Shown here: positions 25,421 through 34,600 of the stretch, in pieces
Position numbering within the stretch: position 1 is the stretch's first letter
Layout of the letters: every line of letters starts with the position of its first letter
Assembly (NCBI RefSeq): GCF_000177195.2
Contig: NC_015953.1
Coordinates: 4,960,001 to 5,024,000, forward strand
Origin: Streptomyces sp. SirexAA-E
Lineage (GTDB): Bacteria > Actinomycetota > Actinomycetes > Streptomycetales > Streptomycetaceae
DNA length: 64,000 nt
Direction of reading: 5' to 3'
Translations under genes and position numbers: made by a program
The notes under the pieces: model-generated
Told to the model about the DNA's origin: nothing
Database searches by the model: none
Seen by the model: the letters and a program-made list of their open reading frames with translations, nothing else

Positions 25421-25439
25421 TTGAGTCCACATAGCTCAA
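25421..25439. promoter_or_regulatory. HAIR-like operator (HspR box) upstream of lon
   Basis: TTGAGT (25421-25426), seven bases, GCTCAA (25434-25439). The HAIR consensus is CTTGAGT-N7-ACTCAAG, so the core arms match apart from one base in the right arm and the outermost bases. It ends 22 bases before the lon start, and lon is a reported HspR target in S. coelicolor. Repression until heat shock frees HspR is expected. Confidence 0.7.
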
Positions 25440-25461
25440 CTTGCCTGCCGAAGGGGAGATC

Positions 25462-27885
25462 ATGACTGCTGAGTCCAACGCGTCCCAGGCGTTCACGCCG
25501 ATCGACCTGCCCGTGCTGCCGCTCGACGACGAGGTCGTCCTGCCGGGCATGGTGGTTCCGCTCGACCTGTCCGACGCGGAGGTACGCGCCGCCGTGGAGG
25601 CCGCCCAGGCCGTGGCTCGGCCCGGCGGCGGCAAGCCCGAGGTGCTGCTCGTGCCGCGCATCGACGGGAACTACACCGGCACCGGTGTCCTGGGCACCGT
25701 GGAACAGGTCGGACGACTCTCGGACGGCGACCCGGGTGCCCTCATCCGGGCCCGTGACCGGGTGCGGATCGGTGCCGGGACCAGCGGGCCCGGGAGCGCG
25801 CTGTGGGTGGAGGGCACCAGGATCGAGGCGCCCGCGCCCGACCCCCTCCCCGGCTCCGTCGCCGAGCTCGTCAAGGAGTACAAGGCGCTCGCCACCAGCT
25901 GGCTGAAGAAGCGCGGTGCCTGGCAGGTCGTGGACCGCGTCCAGCAGATCGACGACGTGTCCGCCCTCGCCGACAACTCCGGGTACTCGCCGTTCTTGAC
26001 CACGGCCCAGAAGGTGCGGCTGCTGGAGACCGTCGACCCGGTCGACCGGCTGAAGCTCGCTATCCAGTGGCTGAGTGAGCACCTCGCCGAGCAGGACGTG
26101 GCCGAATCCATCGCCAAGGACGTCCAGGAGGGCGTCGACAAGCAGCAGCGCGAGTTCCTGCTGCGGCGCCAGCTCGACGCCGTCCGCAAGGAGCTCTCCG
26201 AGCTCAACGGTGACGCCGAGGACGAGTCCGACGACTACCGGGCCCGTGTCGAGGCCGCCGACCTGCCGGACCACGTCCGTGAGGCCGCCCTCAAGGAGGT
26301 CGACAAGCTGGAGCGGGCGTCCGACCAGAGCCCCGAGGGCTCCTGGATCCGGACCTGGCTGGACACCGTCCTCGAACTGCCCTGGACCGAGCGGACCGAG
26401 GACGCCTACGACATCAAGGGCGCCCAGGAGATCCTGGACGCCGAACACGCGGGCCTGGCGGACGTCAAGGAGCGCATCACCGAGTACCTCGCGGTGCGCA
26501 AGCGGCGCGCCGACCGGGGCCTCGGCGTCGTCGGCGGCAGGCGCGGCGGTGCCGTACTGGCACTGGTCGGACCTCCCGGCGTCGGCAAGACCTCGCTCGG
26601 TGAGTCCGTCGCGCACGCCATGGGCCGGAAGTTCGTCCGCGTCGCGCTCGGAGGTGTCCGGGACGAGGCGGAGATCCGGGGACACCGGCGTACGTACGTC
26701 GGCGCGCTGCCCGGACGTATCGTGCGGGCGATCAAGGAGGCCGGTTCGATGAACCCGGTCGTCCTGCTCGACGAGATCGACAAGGTCGGCTCCGACTTCC
26801 GGGGCGACCCGGCCGCGGCCCTGCTGGAGGTCCTCGACCCCGCGCAGAACCACACCTTCCGCGACCACTACCTGGAGGTCGAACTCGACCTCAGCGACGT
26901 GGTGTTCCTGGCCACGGCCAACGTCCTCGAAGCCATCCCGGAGGCCCTGCTCGACCGCATGGAGCTGGTCCGCCTCGACGGCTACACCGAGGACGAGAAG
27001 GTCGTCATCGCCCGGGACCACCTGCTCCCGCGCCAGCTGGAGCGGACCGGCCTGGAGCCGGAGGAGGTCACCCTGGACGAGTCGGCGCTGCGCAAGCTGG
27101 CCGGCGAGTACACCCGGGAGGCGGGCGTACGGAACCTGGAGCGGGCGGTCGCCCGGCTGCTCCGCAAGGTCGCGGCCCAGCACGAACTGGGCGACCGGAC
27201 GCTTCCGTTCACGGTGACGGACGCCGACCTCAGGGGTCTGATCGGACGCCCGCACCACGTGCCCGAGTCCGCCCAGGACCCGGCCGAGCGCCGCACGGCG
27301 GTGCCCGGGGTGGCCACCGGCCTCGCGGTGACCGGAGCGGGCGGCGACGTGCTGTACGTCGAGGCGTCACTGGCCGATCCGGAGACCGGGGCGTCCGGGC
27401 TGACCCTGACCGGCCAGCTGGGCGACGTGATGAAGGAGAGCGCGCAGATCGCCCTCAGCTTCCTGCGGTCGCACGGGGCGGAGCTGGAGCTGCCGGTCGC
27501 CGACCTCAAGGACCGGGGCGTGCACATCCACTTCCCGGCGGGCGCGGTCCCCAAGGACGGCCCGAGCGCCGGCATCACGCTGACGACGGCGCTGGCCTCA
27601 CTGCTCTCCGGGCGGCTGGTCCGCACGGACGTGGCGATGACCGGTGAGGTGTCGCTGACCGGACGGGTGCTGCCGATCGGCGGCCTCAAGCAGAAGCTGC
27701 TGGCGGCGCACCGGGCGGGCATCACCACCGTGGTGATCCCCCAGCGCAACGAGGCCGACCTGGACGACGTCCCGGCCGAGGTGCTGGAGAAGCTGGACGT
27801 CCACCCGGTCACCGACGTCCGCCAGGTGCTGGAGATCGCACTCGCCCCGGCCTCGGCCAGGGAAAGGATCCCGGCCGCGGCGTAG
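25462..27885 (+). CDS. lon: ATP-dependent Lon protease
   Basis: The protease has 807 residues from ATG 25462 (AAGGGGAG upstream); a TTG at 25441 in frame is not needed. The N-terminal substrate domain begins LPVLPLDDEVVLPGMVVPL. The AAA+ domain has Walker A GPPGVGKTS (370-378) and Walker B VVLLDEIDKV. The protease domain has the catalytic dyad Ser702 (KDGPSAGIT) and Lys745 (GLKQKLLAAHRAG). It degrades misfolded and short-lived proteins in the cytosol. Two stress-regulator boxes lie upstream (25374-25439). Confidence 0.97.
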   Translation: MTAESNASQAFTPIDLPVLPLDDEVVLPGMVVPLDLSDAEVRAAVEAAQAVARPGGGKPEVLLVPRIDGNYTGTGVLGTVEQVGRLSDGDPGALIRARDRVRIGAGTSGPGSALWVEGTRIEAPAPDPLPGSVAELVKEYKALATSWLKKRGAWQVVDRVQQIDDVSALADNSGYSPFLTTAQKVRLLETVDPVDRLKLAIQWLSEHLAEQDVAESIAKDVQEGVDKQQREFLLRRQLDAVRKELSELNGDAEDESDDYRARVEAADLPDHVREAALKEVDKLERASDQSPEGSWIRTWLDTVLELPWTERTEDAYDIKGAQEILDAEHAGLADVKERITEYLAVRKRRADRGLGVVGGRRGGAVLALVGPPGVGKTSLGESVAHAMGRKFVRVALGGVRDEAEIRGHRRTYVGALPGRIVRAIKEAGSMNPVVLLDEIDKVGSDFRGDPAAALLEVLDPAQNHTFRDHYLEVELDLSDVVFLATANVLEAIPEALLDRMELVRLDGYTEDEKVVIARDHLLPRQLERTGLEPEEVTLDESALRKLAGEYTREAGVRNLERAVARLLRKVAAQHELGDRTLPFTVTDADLRGLIGRPHHVPESAQDPAERRTAVPGVATGLAVTGAGGDVLYVEASLADPETGASGLTLTGQLGDVMKESAQIALSFLRSHGAELELPVADLKDRGVHIHFPAGAVPKDGPSAGITLTTALASLLSGRLVRTDVAMTGEVSLTGRVLPIGGLKQKLLAAHRAGITTVVIPQRNEADLDDVPAEVLEKLDVHPVTDVRQVLEIALAPASARERIPAAA

Positions 27886-27932
27886 GTGCCACGCTGTGAC
27901 GGGCGCGGCACCACGGACACGGCCGGTACGGG

Positions 27933-27966
27933 CGGCCCGCTCCTCCCCGCGAGGGAGGGCGGGCCG
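27933..27966. terminator. Terminator between lon and the deacetylase gene
   Basis: A stem of about 14 bp with one bulge (27933-27947 with 27953-27966) lies between the convergent genes ending at 27885 and 28012. Confidence 0.65.
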
Positions 27967-28011
27967 TTCCGCGTGCCGGGGGTGAGGGTTCCGGGGGTGA
28001 GGGCTCCGGGG

Positions 28012-28776
28012 TCAGGGGCGGTAGACCGTGCCCGGTTCCGGCTCGGCGGGGGCCATGAGCTGGGGGACCGTCACGAAGGTGTAGCCCTCCTTGTGCAGCG
28101 CGTCGATGATGCCGGGCACCGCGGGGACCGTCCCCTTGTAGATGTCGTGCAGCAGGATGATCCCGTCCTTGGCCGCCTGGTCGAGCGTCCGCTTCCTGAT
28201 CAGCGCGGAGTCGTTCGTCGAGTAGTCCTTGGCGGTCGTGCTCCACAGGATCTGGGAGAGGCCGAGCTCCTTGCTGATCTCGGAGACCGTGTCGTCGGTC
28301 CGGCCCTGCGGCGGACGCATCAGCCGCGGCTTCCTGCCCGTGATCTCCGCTATCGCGTCCTGCGTCTTCTCCAGCTCGGCGCGTATCTCGTCGGGCTTCT
28401 TGTCCGTCAGGATCTCGTGCGACCAGGTGTGGTTGGCGACCTCGTGCCCCTCCGCCTCGATGCGGCGCACGGTGTCCGGGTGCTTCAGCACGTGGTTCTT
28501 GCCCAGCAGGAAGAACGTCGCCGGGACCTTCTTCTCCTTGAGGACGTCCAGGAGGTGCGGGGTGTCCTCACCGGGCCCGGCGTCGAAGGTCAGCGCGATG
28601 CACTTCGCCTTGCGGCAGTCCACCGAGCCGAAGGAGCCCTTGGCGTCGGAGGCGGCGTCGGCCCGTGCGGAACCGGGGGCCGTCGTCTCCATGGAACAGC
28701 CGCTGAGCGTCAGAGTGAGGACGGTCACAAGGGCGGCGGCCAACCCCGTACCGAGCGGCGTCGTCTTTCTGGGCAC
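28012..28776 (-). CDS. Polysaccharide deacetylase-like lipoprotein
   Basis: The 254-residue protein uses GTG 28776, which has GGGAG eight bases upstream; another GTG at 28785 would lie inside that ribosome site. The lipobox LSGC anchors it outside the membrane. The NodB domain shows ALTFDAGPGEDTP (motif 1), NHTWSHEIL (motif 2, His-His ligands), RPPQGRTDDTV (motif 3) and ILLHDIY (motif 5). In motif 1 the usual second Asp, a metal ligand, is Ala. It may act on peptidoglycan or another wall glycan, perhaps with altered metal binding. Confidence 0.85.
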   Translation of the reverse strand: MPRKTTPLGTGLAAALVTVLTLTLSGCSMETTAPGSARADAASDAKGSFGSVDCRKAKCIALTFDAGPGEDTPHLLDVLKEKKVPATFFLLGKNHVLKHPDTVRRIEAEGHEVANHTWSHEILTDKKPDEIRAELEKTQDAIAEITGRKPRLMRPPQGRTDDTVSEISKELGLSQILWSTTAKDYSTNDSALIRKRTLDQAAKDGIILLHDIYKGTVPAVPGIIDALHKEGYTFVTVPQLMAPAEPEPGTVYRP

Positions 28777-28812
28777 AGCGGTCACTCCCGGAGCAGGTCC
28801 GCACCCTGATGG

Positions 28813-28844
28813 CGCGGCATGCCGCGACTATACATACTGCGTAT
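28813..28844 (-). promoter_or_regulatory. Palindromes in the deacetylase upstream region
   Basis: CGCGGCATGCCGCG (28813-28826) is a perfect 14-bp palindrome. Eight bases further on is ATACTGCGTAT (28834-28844), an inverted repeat with a 3-base centre. The second overlaps an AT-rich TATAGT/TATAC stretch that could be the -10 of the minus-strand gene. The pair looks like an operator plus a leader hairpin. Confidence 0.4.
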
Positions 28845-28934
28845 AAACGGAGTGCATAGTGGGGGCGCCGGGCGGCGCGGAGCCCCGGCGGCCGGGCCGG
28901 CCACCGGGGCTGTGCGGTCCCCGCGGGCGGCGGA

Positions 28935-29777
28935 TCAGCCGTTCGCGAGGGCCTGGACGCGGTCGAGGGCGCCGTTGAAGTGGTTGTGGTCCCCGACCGT
29001 GGGGCCGGACGAGGTGTACTGCCAGATCGTGTAGACGCCCCAGCCGGCCGGGAGTTCGCCGACCGTCGTGTTGTACCGGGCCACCCAGAGCGGGTTGGTG
29101 GTGCCGAAGCCCGCGTTGTTGCCCGTGCAGTCCTTCCACCAGCTGGTCGCGGTGTAGATCACCGCGTCCCGACCGGTGCGCGCCTTGTAGGTGTTCACGA
29201 AGTCGCGGATCCAGGCGACCATGGCGGCCTGGGTCTTGCCGTAGCACTGTGCGCCGTACGGGTTCCACTCGATGTCCAGCACCCCGGGCAGGGTCTTGCC
29301 GTCCCGAGACCACCCACCGCCGTTGTCCACGAAGTAGTTGGCCTGTGCCGCGCCGCTGGTCGTGTCCGGGGTGGCGAAGTGGTACGAGCCGCGGATCATG
29401 CCCACGTTGTAGGAGCCGTTGTACTGCTGAGCGAAGTACGGGTTCTTGTAGTACGTCCCCTCGGTGGCCTTCGTGTAGGCCCACTTCACACCGCTGCTCC
29501 ACAACGTCGGCCAGGCGACGTTGCCCTGGTGGCTGCTGACGTCCACCCCTTCGGTCTGTACGGCGGCGGTGCCGACGGGGCTGCCGCCCCCCTGGCCGTC
29601 GTGCGCGATGACGCCCTGGCCCATCCTCGCCGTCCCCCGTTCGGGGACGGCGGTGCCGTCGGCGGCGGACGCGGCGCCGGGCAGGGTGAGCGTGAGGGCG
29701 AGTGCGGCGAGGAGTGCGCCCGCCGCCGCGAGGCGGGGGCGGCGGCTCGGTGCGGTTCCGGATCTGTGCACGGGCAT
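28935..29777 (-). CDS. Secreted GH25 muramidase (lysozyme)
   Basis: The 280-residue protein has a signal peptide (RPRLAAAGALLAALALTLTLPGAASA, cleaved after residue 38). A linker leads to the GH25 domain from about residue 75: GVDVSSHQGNVAWPTLWSSG holds the first catalytic Asp, GSYHFATP is conserved, and GVLDIEWNPYG carries the second acid pair. The end (GWGVYTIWQYTSSG) is the closing strand. It cleaves the beta-1,4 bond of N-acetylmuramate, for example in wall turnover. No wall-binding module is present. Confidence 0.92.
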   Translation of the reverse strand: MPVHRSGTAPSRRPRLAAAGALLAALALTLTLPGAASAADGTAVPERGTARMGQGVIAHDGQGGGSPVGTAAVQTEGVDVSSHQGNVAWPTLWSSGVKWAYTKATEGTYYKNPYFAQQYNGSYNVGMIRGSYHFATPDTTSGAAQANYFVDNGGGWSRDGKTLPGVLDIEWNPYGAQCYGKTQAAMVAWIRDFVNTYKARTGRDAVIYTATSWWKDCTGNNAGFGTTNPLWVARYNTTVGELPAGWGVYTIWQYTSSGPTVGDHNHFNGALDRVQALANG

Positions 29778-30082
29778 CTGCGTGCCTCCGAAGGCTCGGT
29801 GGGGGGGAGCTCATGACCCAGGAGCGGGTGCGGGACACTCCTGTGGGGCGTGCGCCGTGGTGTGGACATGCCACCCGTGGCACCCCTGACGCTACGCACG
29901 TAGACCCACCCGGCGGAAGAGGGCCCGGTCGCCGCCGGAGGTCTACTCCTGCGAAATACTGGCCGAGCTGCGGCGATGGCCGCGGTTGGCAGAAACTTTC
30001 ATCGGCCGGAAAGCGTATGAGGGGTGCTGACGTGCGCGGGAGCGAAAGCGATGGTGAACCCGGCCCGACGGCCAGGAGTGGT
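29778..30082. other. Divergent intergenic region, about 305 bp
   Basis: The region separates the muramidase (left) from the MarR gene (right). If MarR starts at ATG 30017 instead of GTG 30083 it is shorter. I see no strong hairpin or long repeat. GAGGTCTACTCCTGCG near 29938 looks like promoter DNA but cannot be assigned. Confidence 0.35.
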
Positions 30083-30514
30083 GTGAACCACGAATTCCTC
30101 GCGTTGGAGCGGGAGTTGGCGGTCTTCCTGCGCCGGGCGCGGGCCAATTCCGGGGAGATGGCCCGGGAGGTCCACCCGGATCTGGAGCCGGCGGCCTACG
30201 GGATCCTCGTACGCCTGGAGTCGGCGGGGCGGCAGCGCCCCACGGACCTCGCCGCCTACTTCGGGGTCGGCAGGGCGACCATGAGCCGTCAGCTGCACGC
30301 CCTGGAGGGCCTCGGCCTGGTCTCCCGTGAGAGTGATCCGGCTGACGGCCGTGTCTCGCTCGTCCGGCTCACGGACGAGGGGCTCGCCCGCTTCCGGCGC
30401 GTCCGCGACGCCCGGCGGGGCCGGTACGCCGACAAGCTGGCGGACTGGGACCGCGCGGAGGTCGCGGAACTCGCCCGGCTGCTGCACCACTTCAACGCAC
30501 GCGCCGAGGGATGA
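30083..30514 (+). CDS. MarR-family transcriptional regulator
   Basis: This 143-residue product begins VNHEFLALERELAVFLRRARANS. GTG 30083 is chosen because it gives the usual MarR length and AGGAG lies just upstream (spacing short, four bases). In-frame ATG 30017 would add 22 disordered residues. The winged helix is RQRPTDLAAYFGVGRATMSRQLHALEGLGLVSRESDPADGRVSLVRLTDEG (about 50-100). The target is not known; the divergent muramidase gene is a candidate. Confidence 0.85.
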   Translation: MNHEFLALERELAVFLRRARANSGEMAREVHPDLEPAAYGILVRLESAGRQRPTDLAAYFGVGRATMSRQLHALEGLGLVSRESDPADGRVSLVRLTDEGLARFRRVRDARRGRYADKLADWDRAEVAELARLLHHFNARAEG

Positions 30515-30523
30515 GGCGGTCCG

Positions 30524-30542
30524 CACGCCCGCGGTGCGGGCG
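30524..30542. terminator. Bidirectional terminator
   Basis: A perfect 8-bp GC stem (30524-30531 with 30535-30542) with a 3-base loop sits between the convergent marR and phosphatase genes. Confidence 0.6.
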
Positions 30543-30544
30543 TC

Positions 30545-31330
30545 CTACAGCTCCACCAGGACCGCGGTCGCGTCGTCGTGCCTCTTGCCGCGCCGCAGGA
30601 AGACGCGGTCGGTGTCGGCCCGCTCCAGCTCCCGGACGCGGCCGATCAGCCCCTGCGGCCCCTCCTCGCGCACCAGCCCCGGCAGGTCGGCCCAGTCGCC
30701 CGCGCCGAACGTCTCCGTCCAGCGGCTCGCCCCGTCGGTCAGGGCGTTCAGCGAACGGACCTCCGCGAGAGGGGTCTCGCCGGTCACCGCGCGTGACGCC
30801 ACCCCGGGGTCGGCCGCGGCCGTGAAGAAGCCGCCCTCCTTGTTGCGCGCCCGCGCGTCCGCGACCGCCTCGGACGCCAGGGTGCCGGGCGGGAGCCGGT
30901 CGAGACGGTCGTCGAGGACGGGGCGTACCGTGCCGTCCGGCGCCTCCAGGAGCAACGCCGAGTCGGAGAGCACCAGGTGCTCCACGCGCCGCGCGTCCCA
31001 ACGCGCCAGGACCACCGTTGCCTGAGGCGTACGCGCGTGAGAAAGGTCACAGGAGGAGCGGTGGGCGTCGGCGGTACGTCGGATGGACGCCGCCAGGACC
31101 TCGGTGAGCGTCAGTTCCGGGCGCGAAGCGGACAGTTCGACCAGTGAGCCGCCCAGCCGGGCGGTGAACCACGGCACCGAGTGCACACACCCGTCGTCCC
31201 CCAGGGGCGGTGTCACACCGTCGAGGACGACGAGGACGCCGCCCAGGCCGGATGCCGGGACGGCGGTCGATGCCCAGTCCTCGTTGGGGCCTTCGGGGCG
31301 GCCCGGCTCGGTGGCGAGTGCGATACGCAT
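30545..31330 (-). CDS. PP2C-like protein phosphatase
   Basis: The 261-residue protein starts at ATG 31330. The metal-binding residues of the PP2C fold can be traced: GPNEDWAS (residues 11-18), VVLDGVTP, LTDGASRW and RHDDATAVLVEL at the C-terminus. It is shorter than classic PPM phosphatases and lacks a sensor or membrane domain, so it is probably cytosolic. It should remove phosphate from Ser/Thr. No ribosome site is evident, and the mRNA may start near the ATG. Confidence 0.75.
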   Translation of the reverse strand: MRIALATEPGRPEGPNEDWASTAVPASGLGGVLVVLDGVTPPLGDDGCVHSVPWFTARLGGSLVELSASRPELTLTEVLAASIRRTADAHRSSCDLSHARTPQATVVLARWDARRVEHLVLSDSALLLEAPDGTVRPVLDDRLDRLPPGTLASEAVADARARNKEGGFFTAAADPGVASRAVTGETPLAEVRSLNALTDGASRWTETFGAGDWADLPGLVREEGPQGLIGRVRELERADTDRVFLRRGKRHDDATAVLVEL

Positions 31331-31670
31331 CAGGTCAGTCTGCACGATGCCTTCACCGGGCTGCCACGATGCCGGTGACCGGTCCGTACCAGCAGGTCAG
31401 CGCCGCCTGACGGGCCGGAAGCAGGGGCGTCCGGGAGGTGCGGGCGGGCATCTTGCCAAAGCCTGGGCGGAAGTTCCACCCGGCGGCCCGTGCATGACGG
31501 GGGGCGGCTCTGGGGAGACTTGTTCGCCAACTCCGTAGTGATGTTCACTCGTTCGAGTGGCGGAGCGGTTGATGCGCGCCCCCCTCTCAAAAGCGCTGGA
31601 ATGGTCGGAAGCCGTACCAGGGGTGGGGCGCCCTACCAACACGTGACCGTGCGTCATCTCTGCTTCATGG
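31331..31670. other. Regulatory region upstream of the conservon (340 bp)
   Basis: No gene with proper codon bias lies here. It holds the phosphatase promoter (left) and the conservon promoter (right), and a repeat cluster at 31537-31559 described separately. Confidence 0.5.
31537..31559 (+). promoter_or_regulatory. BldD-box-like inverted repeat with overlapping palindrome
   Basis: AGTGA (31537-31541), three bases, TCACT (31545-31549) matches the BldD pattern AGTGA-Nm-TCACC in all but one base. A second inverted repeat, CACTCG-TT-CGAGTG (31546-31559), overlaps its right arm. The cluster is about 120 bases before the conservon start. BldD with cyclic di-GMP represses development genes, which would suit a conservon. 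Confidence 0.45.
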
Positions 31671-34600
31671 GTGGACGAGTCAAGATTGCGAGCACCGGTG
31701 CAGAAGAAGCGGCCTCGGAGCAAGGACAGCACGCGCGACGGGTCCGGGGCGACGCCTCCGGCCGTGGGCGCGGGCAAGCGGACCGTACGGGTACGCAGCA
31801 GGCTGGTCGCCGGCGTCGCCGTCGTCGGAATCACCGTGATCGCCGCGGGCGCCCCGATGGCCCTCGGTGCCTCGGCCGACCTCAACGAATCCCAGCGGCT
31901 GGTCACGCTCGCCGAGCTGAACCAGCAGGCGATCACCCTCGCGCACGCCCTCGCGGACGAGCGTGACGAGGTCGTCGGTTACATCGCGGCCGGCCGTGAC
32001 GAGGAGGGCGGGAACGATCCCGCCGACGCCGCCGCACGGGTCGACCGGAAGGTCGACGAGATCGGTCCGGACGCGTCGGCCTCGCTGCGCCGCGACCTCT
32101 CGACCATCCCCTCCCTGCGCCGTGAGGCCCTCACCGGCAAGGGATCGGCGACCGAGGCCTTCCAGGCGTACTCCGAGGTCATCGCCAAGCTCCACGGTCT
32201 GGCCGGCGAGCTCGCCGAGAAGACCCCGCCACGGGCCGCCGACGCCACTCGCGCCCCGCTCGCGCTCGGCGGCGCCGTGGAGCAGGCGTCCGCCACCCGC
32301 GGTCTGCTCCTGGCCGCGCTCGCCGTGCCCGGCACGAAGCCGTCCGCACCGGAGATCGACCCGTACACCGGCCTCCCGGTCCGGAGCCAGGACGAGAGCG
32401 GCAGCGAGGAGTCCCGCACCCGCGACGAGCTGAGCGCTGCCGCCCAGCAGGCCCGGGTGCGGGAGCTCGCCTCCCTCGCCGAATTCGACCAGGCGGCCGG
32501 ACCCGCCGCGCGGGACCGGCTCGCCTCCACGGTCACCGGTCCCGAGGTCAACACGGCGGAGAAGTACCTCACCCGGCTGACCGACCGGCCCGAGCTGTCC
32601 GACGCGGACCGCCGGTCGGATCCCGAGAAGGTCGAGGCCGCTCTCTCCGCCCGTGTCGACCGGATGCGCAGCGCCGAGTCCGCTCTCGGCACCGCCCAGG
32701 TCGCACGCCTGGAGAAGCTGCGGGACGACGACGTCACCGCCCTGGAGATCCGGCTCGCCCTGCTCGGCGGCTGCCTGCTGATCGCGGTCGGCGTCTCCAC
32801 CGCCGTCGCCCGCACCCTCACGCAGCCGCTCGCCGTCCTGCGGCTCGGTGCCGGCCGGATCGCCGCCGAGCCCGAGACCGCCGAGCCGGTCCGCTACACC
32901 GGGCGCAACGACGAGTTCGCCCAGGTCGTGCGCTCCATCAACACCCTGCACGGCAAGCTCCACGGCATGCGACAGGGCACCACGGGCCGGCTGGAGACGC
33001 TGGAGGCCGAGCACGGCGAACTCACCGCCGCCCGCGAGGAGCTCACCACCCGGCGCGCCGAACTCCAGGCCGAGGTCGCCGAACTGACCAAGCAGCTGGA
33101 ACAGCTGAAGAACACCGTCCACCACACCTTCGTCAACCTGTCGCTGCGCACCCTCGGACTCGTCGAGCGCCAGCTCGCCGTCATCGAGGGGCTGGAGGAG
33201 CGCGAGCAGGACCCGGAGCGCCTCGCCACCCTCTTCAAACTGGACCACATGGCCACCGTCATGCGGCGCCACAGCGAGAACATGCTGGTCCTGGCGGGCA
33301 CCGAGCACAACCAGGGCCACGCGGGCCCGATCCCGCTGGTGGACGTGTTGCGGGCCGCCGTCAGCGAGATCGAGCGGTACGAGCGGGTCACCATCCAGTC
33401 CCTGCCTCCGCACGCGCAGATCGCCGGCTTCGCCGCCGACGACCTGAGCCACCTGGTCGCCGAACTCCTGGAGAACGCCACCTCCTTCTCGCCCCCGGAC
33501 TCCCATGTCGAGCTGTCCGGCTGGCTGCTGGAGACCGGTGAGGTGATGCTCTCCGTGCAGGACGAGGGCATCGGCATGTCGGCGGTCCGGATGAGCGAGC
33601 TCAATGCCAGGCTGACCGACCCGGCGTCCTTCGAAGCCGGCGAACAGGCCGCGGACGGGGCCGGGCTCGGCCTCCAGGTGATCTCGCTGCTGGCCGCGCG
33701 CCACGGCGTACGGGTCGAGCTGCGCGAGCAGAAGGGGAACGGGGTGACCGCTGTCGTGGTCCTTCCGCAGGCCCTGCTGCCGAAGGCGCCGCCCGCCGCC
33801 TCCCCGCCGGCGGTGCAGATGCCGGGGGACGCGCCCACCCTGAACCTGCCCGGCTCCGTCGCCGAGGCCAACTCCAACGCGCTTCCGCCGCGTTCGGCGG
33901 CCCCCGACGGCGACCCGATGATCGCCGCCGCCGAGCGGACGCTCCGGGAGGCCGGCGCGGACACCGCGTCCGCCGACGCCGAGTCCGAGGCGGCCGAAGC
34001 GACCGAGGGGGCCGAGGGGCCCGCACCGGCCGAGGCGTCGACAGCCGTGCCCGAGGCGGACATCGCCGCGCCCGCCGCCGCCGCGCCCGAGGACGTGCCC
34101 GCCGCCGCCGACGTCTCCGCGGTCGAGGACGAGGTCGAGGACGAGGTCGAGGACGGGGGAGAAGAGGACGCCCCGGCTCCCGCCCCCGTGGACGACTGGC
34201 CCGTCCCGGACGGCCACCAGGCCACTCCGCCCGCCGAGCCGGACCCCGAGACCACGATGCAGGTCCGGCTGCCCTCGCCGCAGAGCGCCCGGGACCCGTA
34301 CGCCATCGGCCCCGACCGCCACGAGCGCGCCGCCGACAGCAGCCCGGCCGCCCCCGCGGACCCGGGAGCCGCTCCGCCCGCCTCCACCGCGTCCGCCGCC
34401 CTTCCCGGCCCCCGGCAGCCCCTCACCGCCCCCGTCGACGACGACGGGCCGGCCGCCGGGTTCCCGGGCGAGGGACTGGGCGAGGAGGTGCCCGATCCGG
34501 CTCCGGTGCCCGAGCGGCTCACCGACAAGGGCCTGCCCAAGCGGACGCCCAAGATCGTCGCACCGCCCACCGCGCCGGCCACCGACCGCAAGGGCACCCT

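Noticed and set aside
24787..27258. Long minus-strand frame opposite lon
   Set aside because: Shadow frame; the plus strand encodes complete Lon motifs.
31083..31538. Plus-strand frame overlapping the phosphatase start and the conservon leader
   Set aside because: Opposite to a real gene for half its length and without codon bias in the rest.
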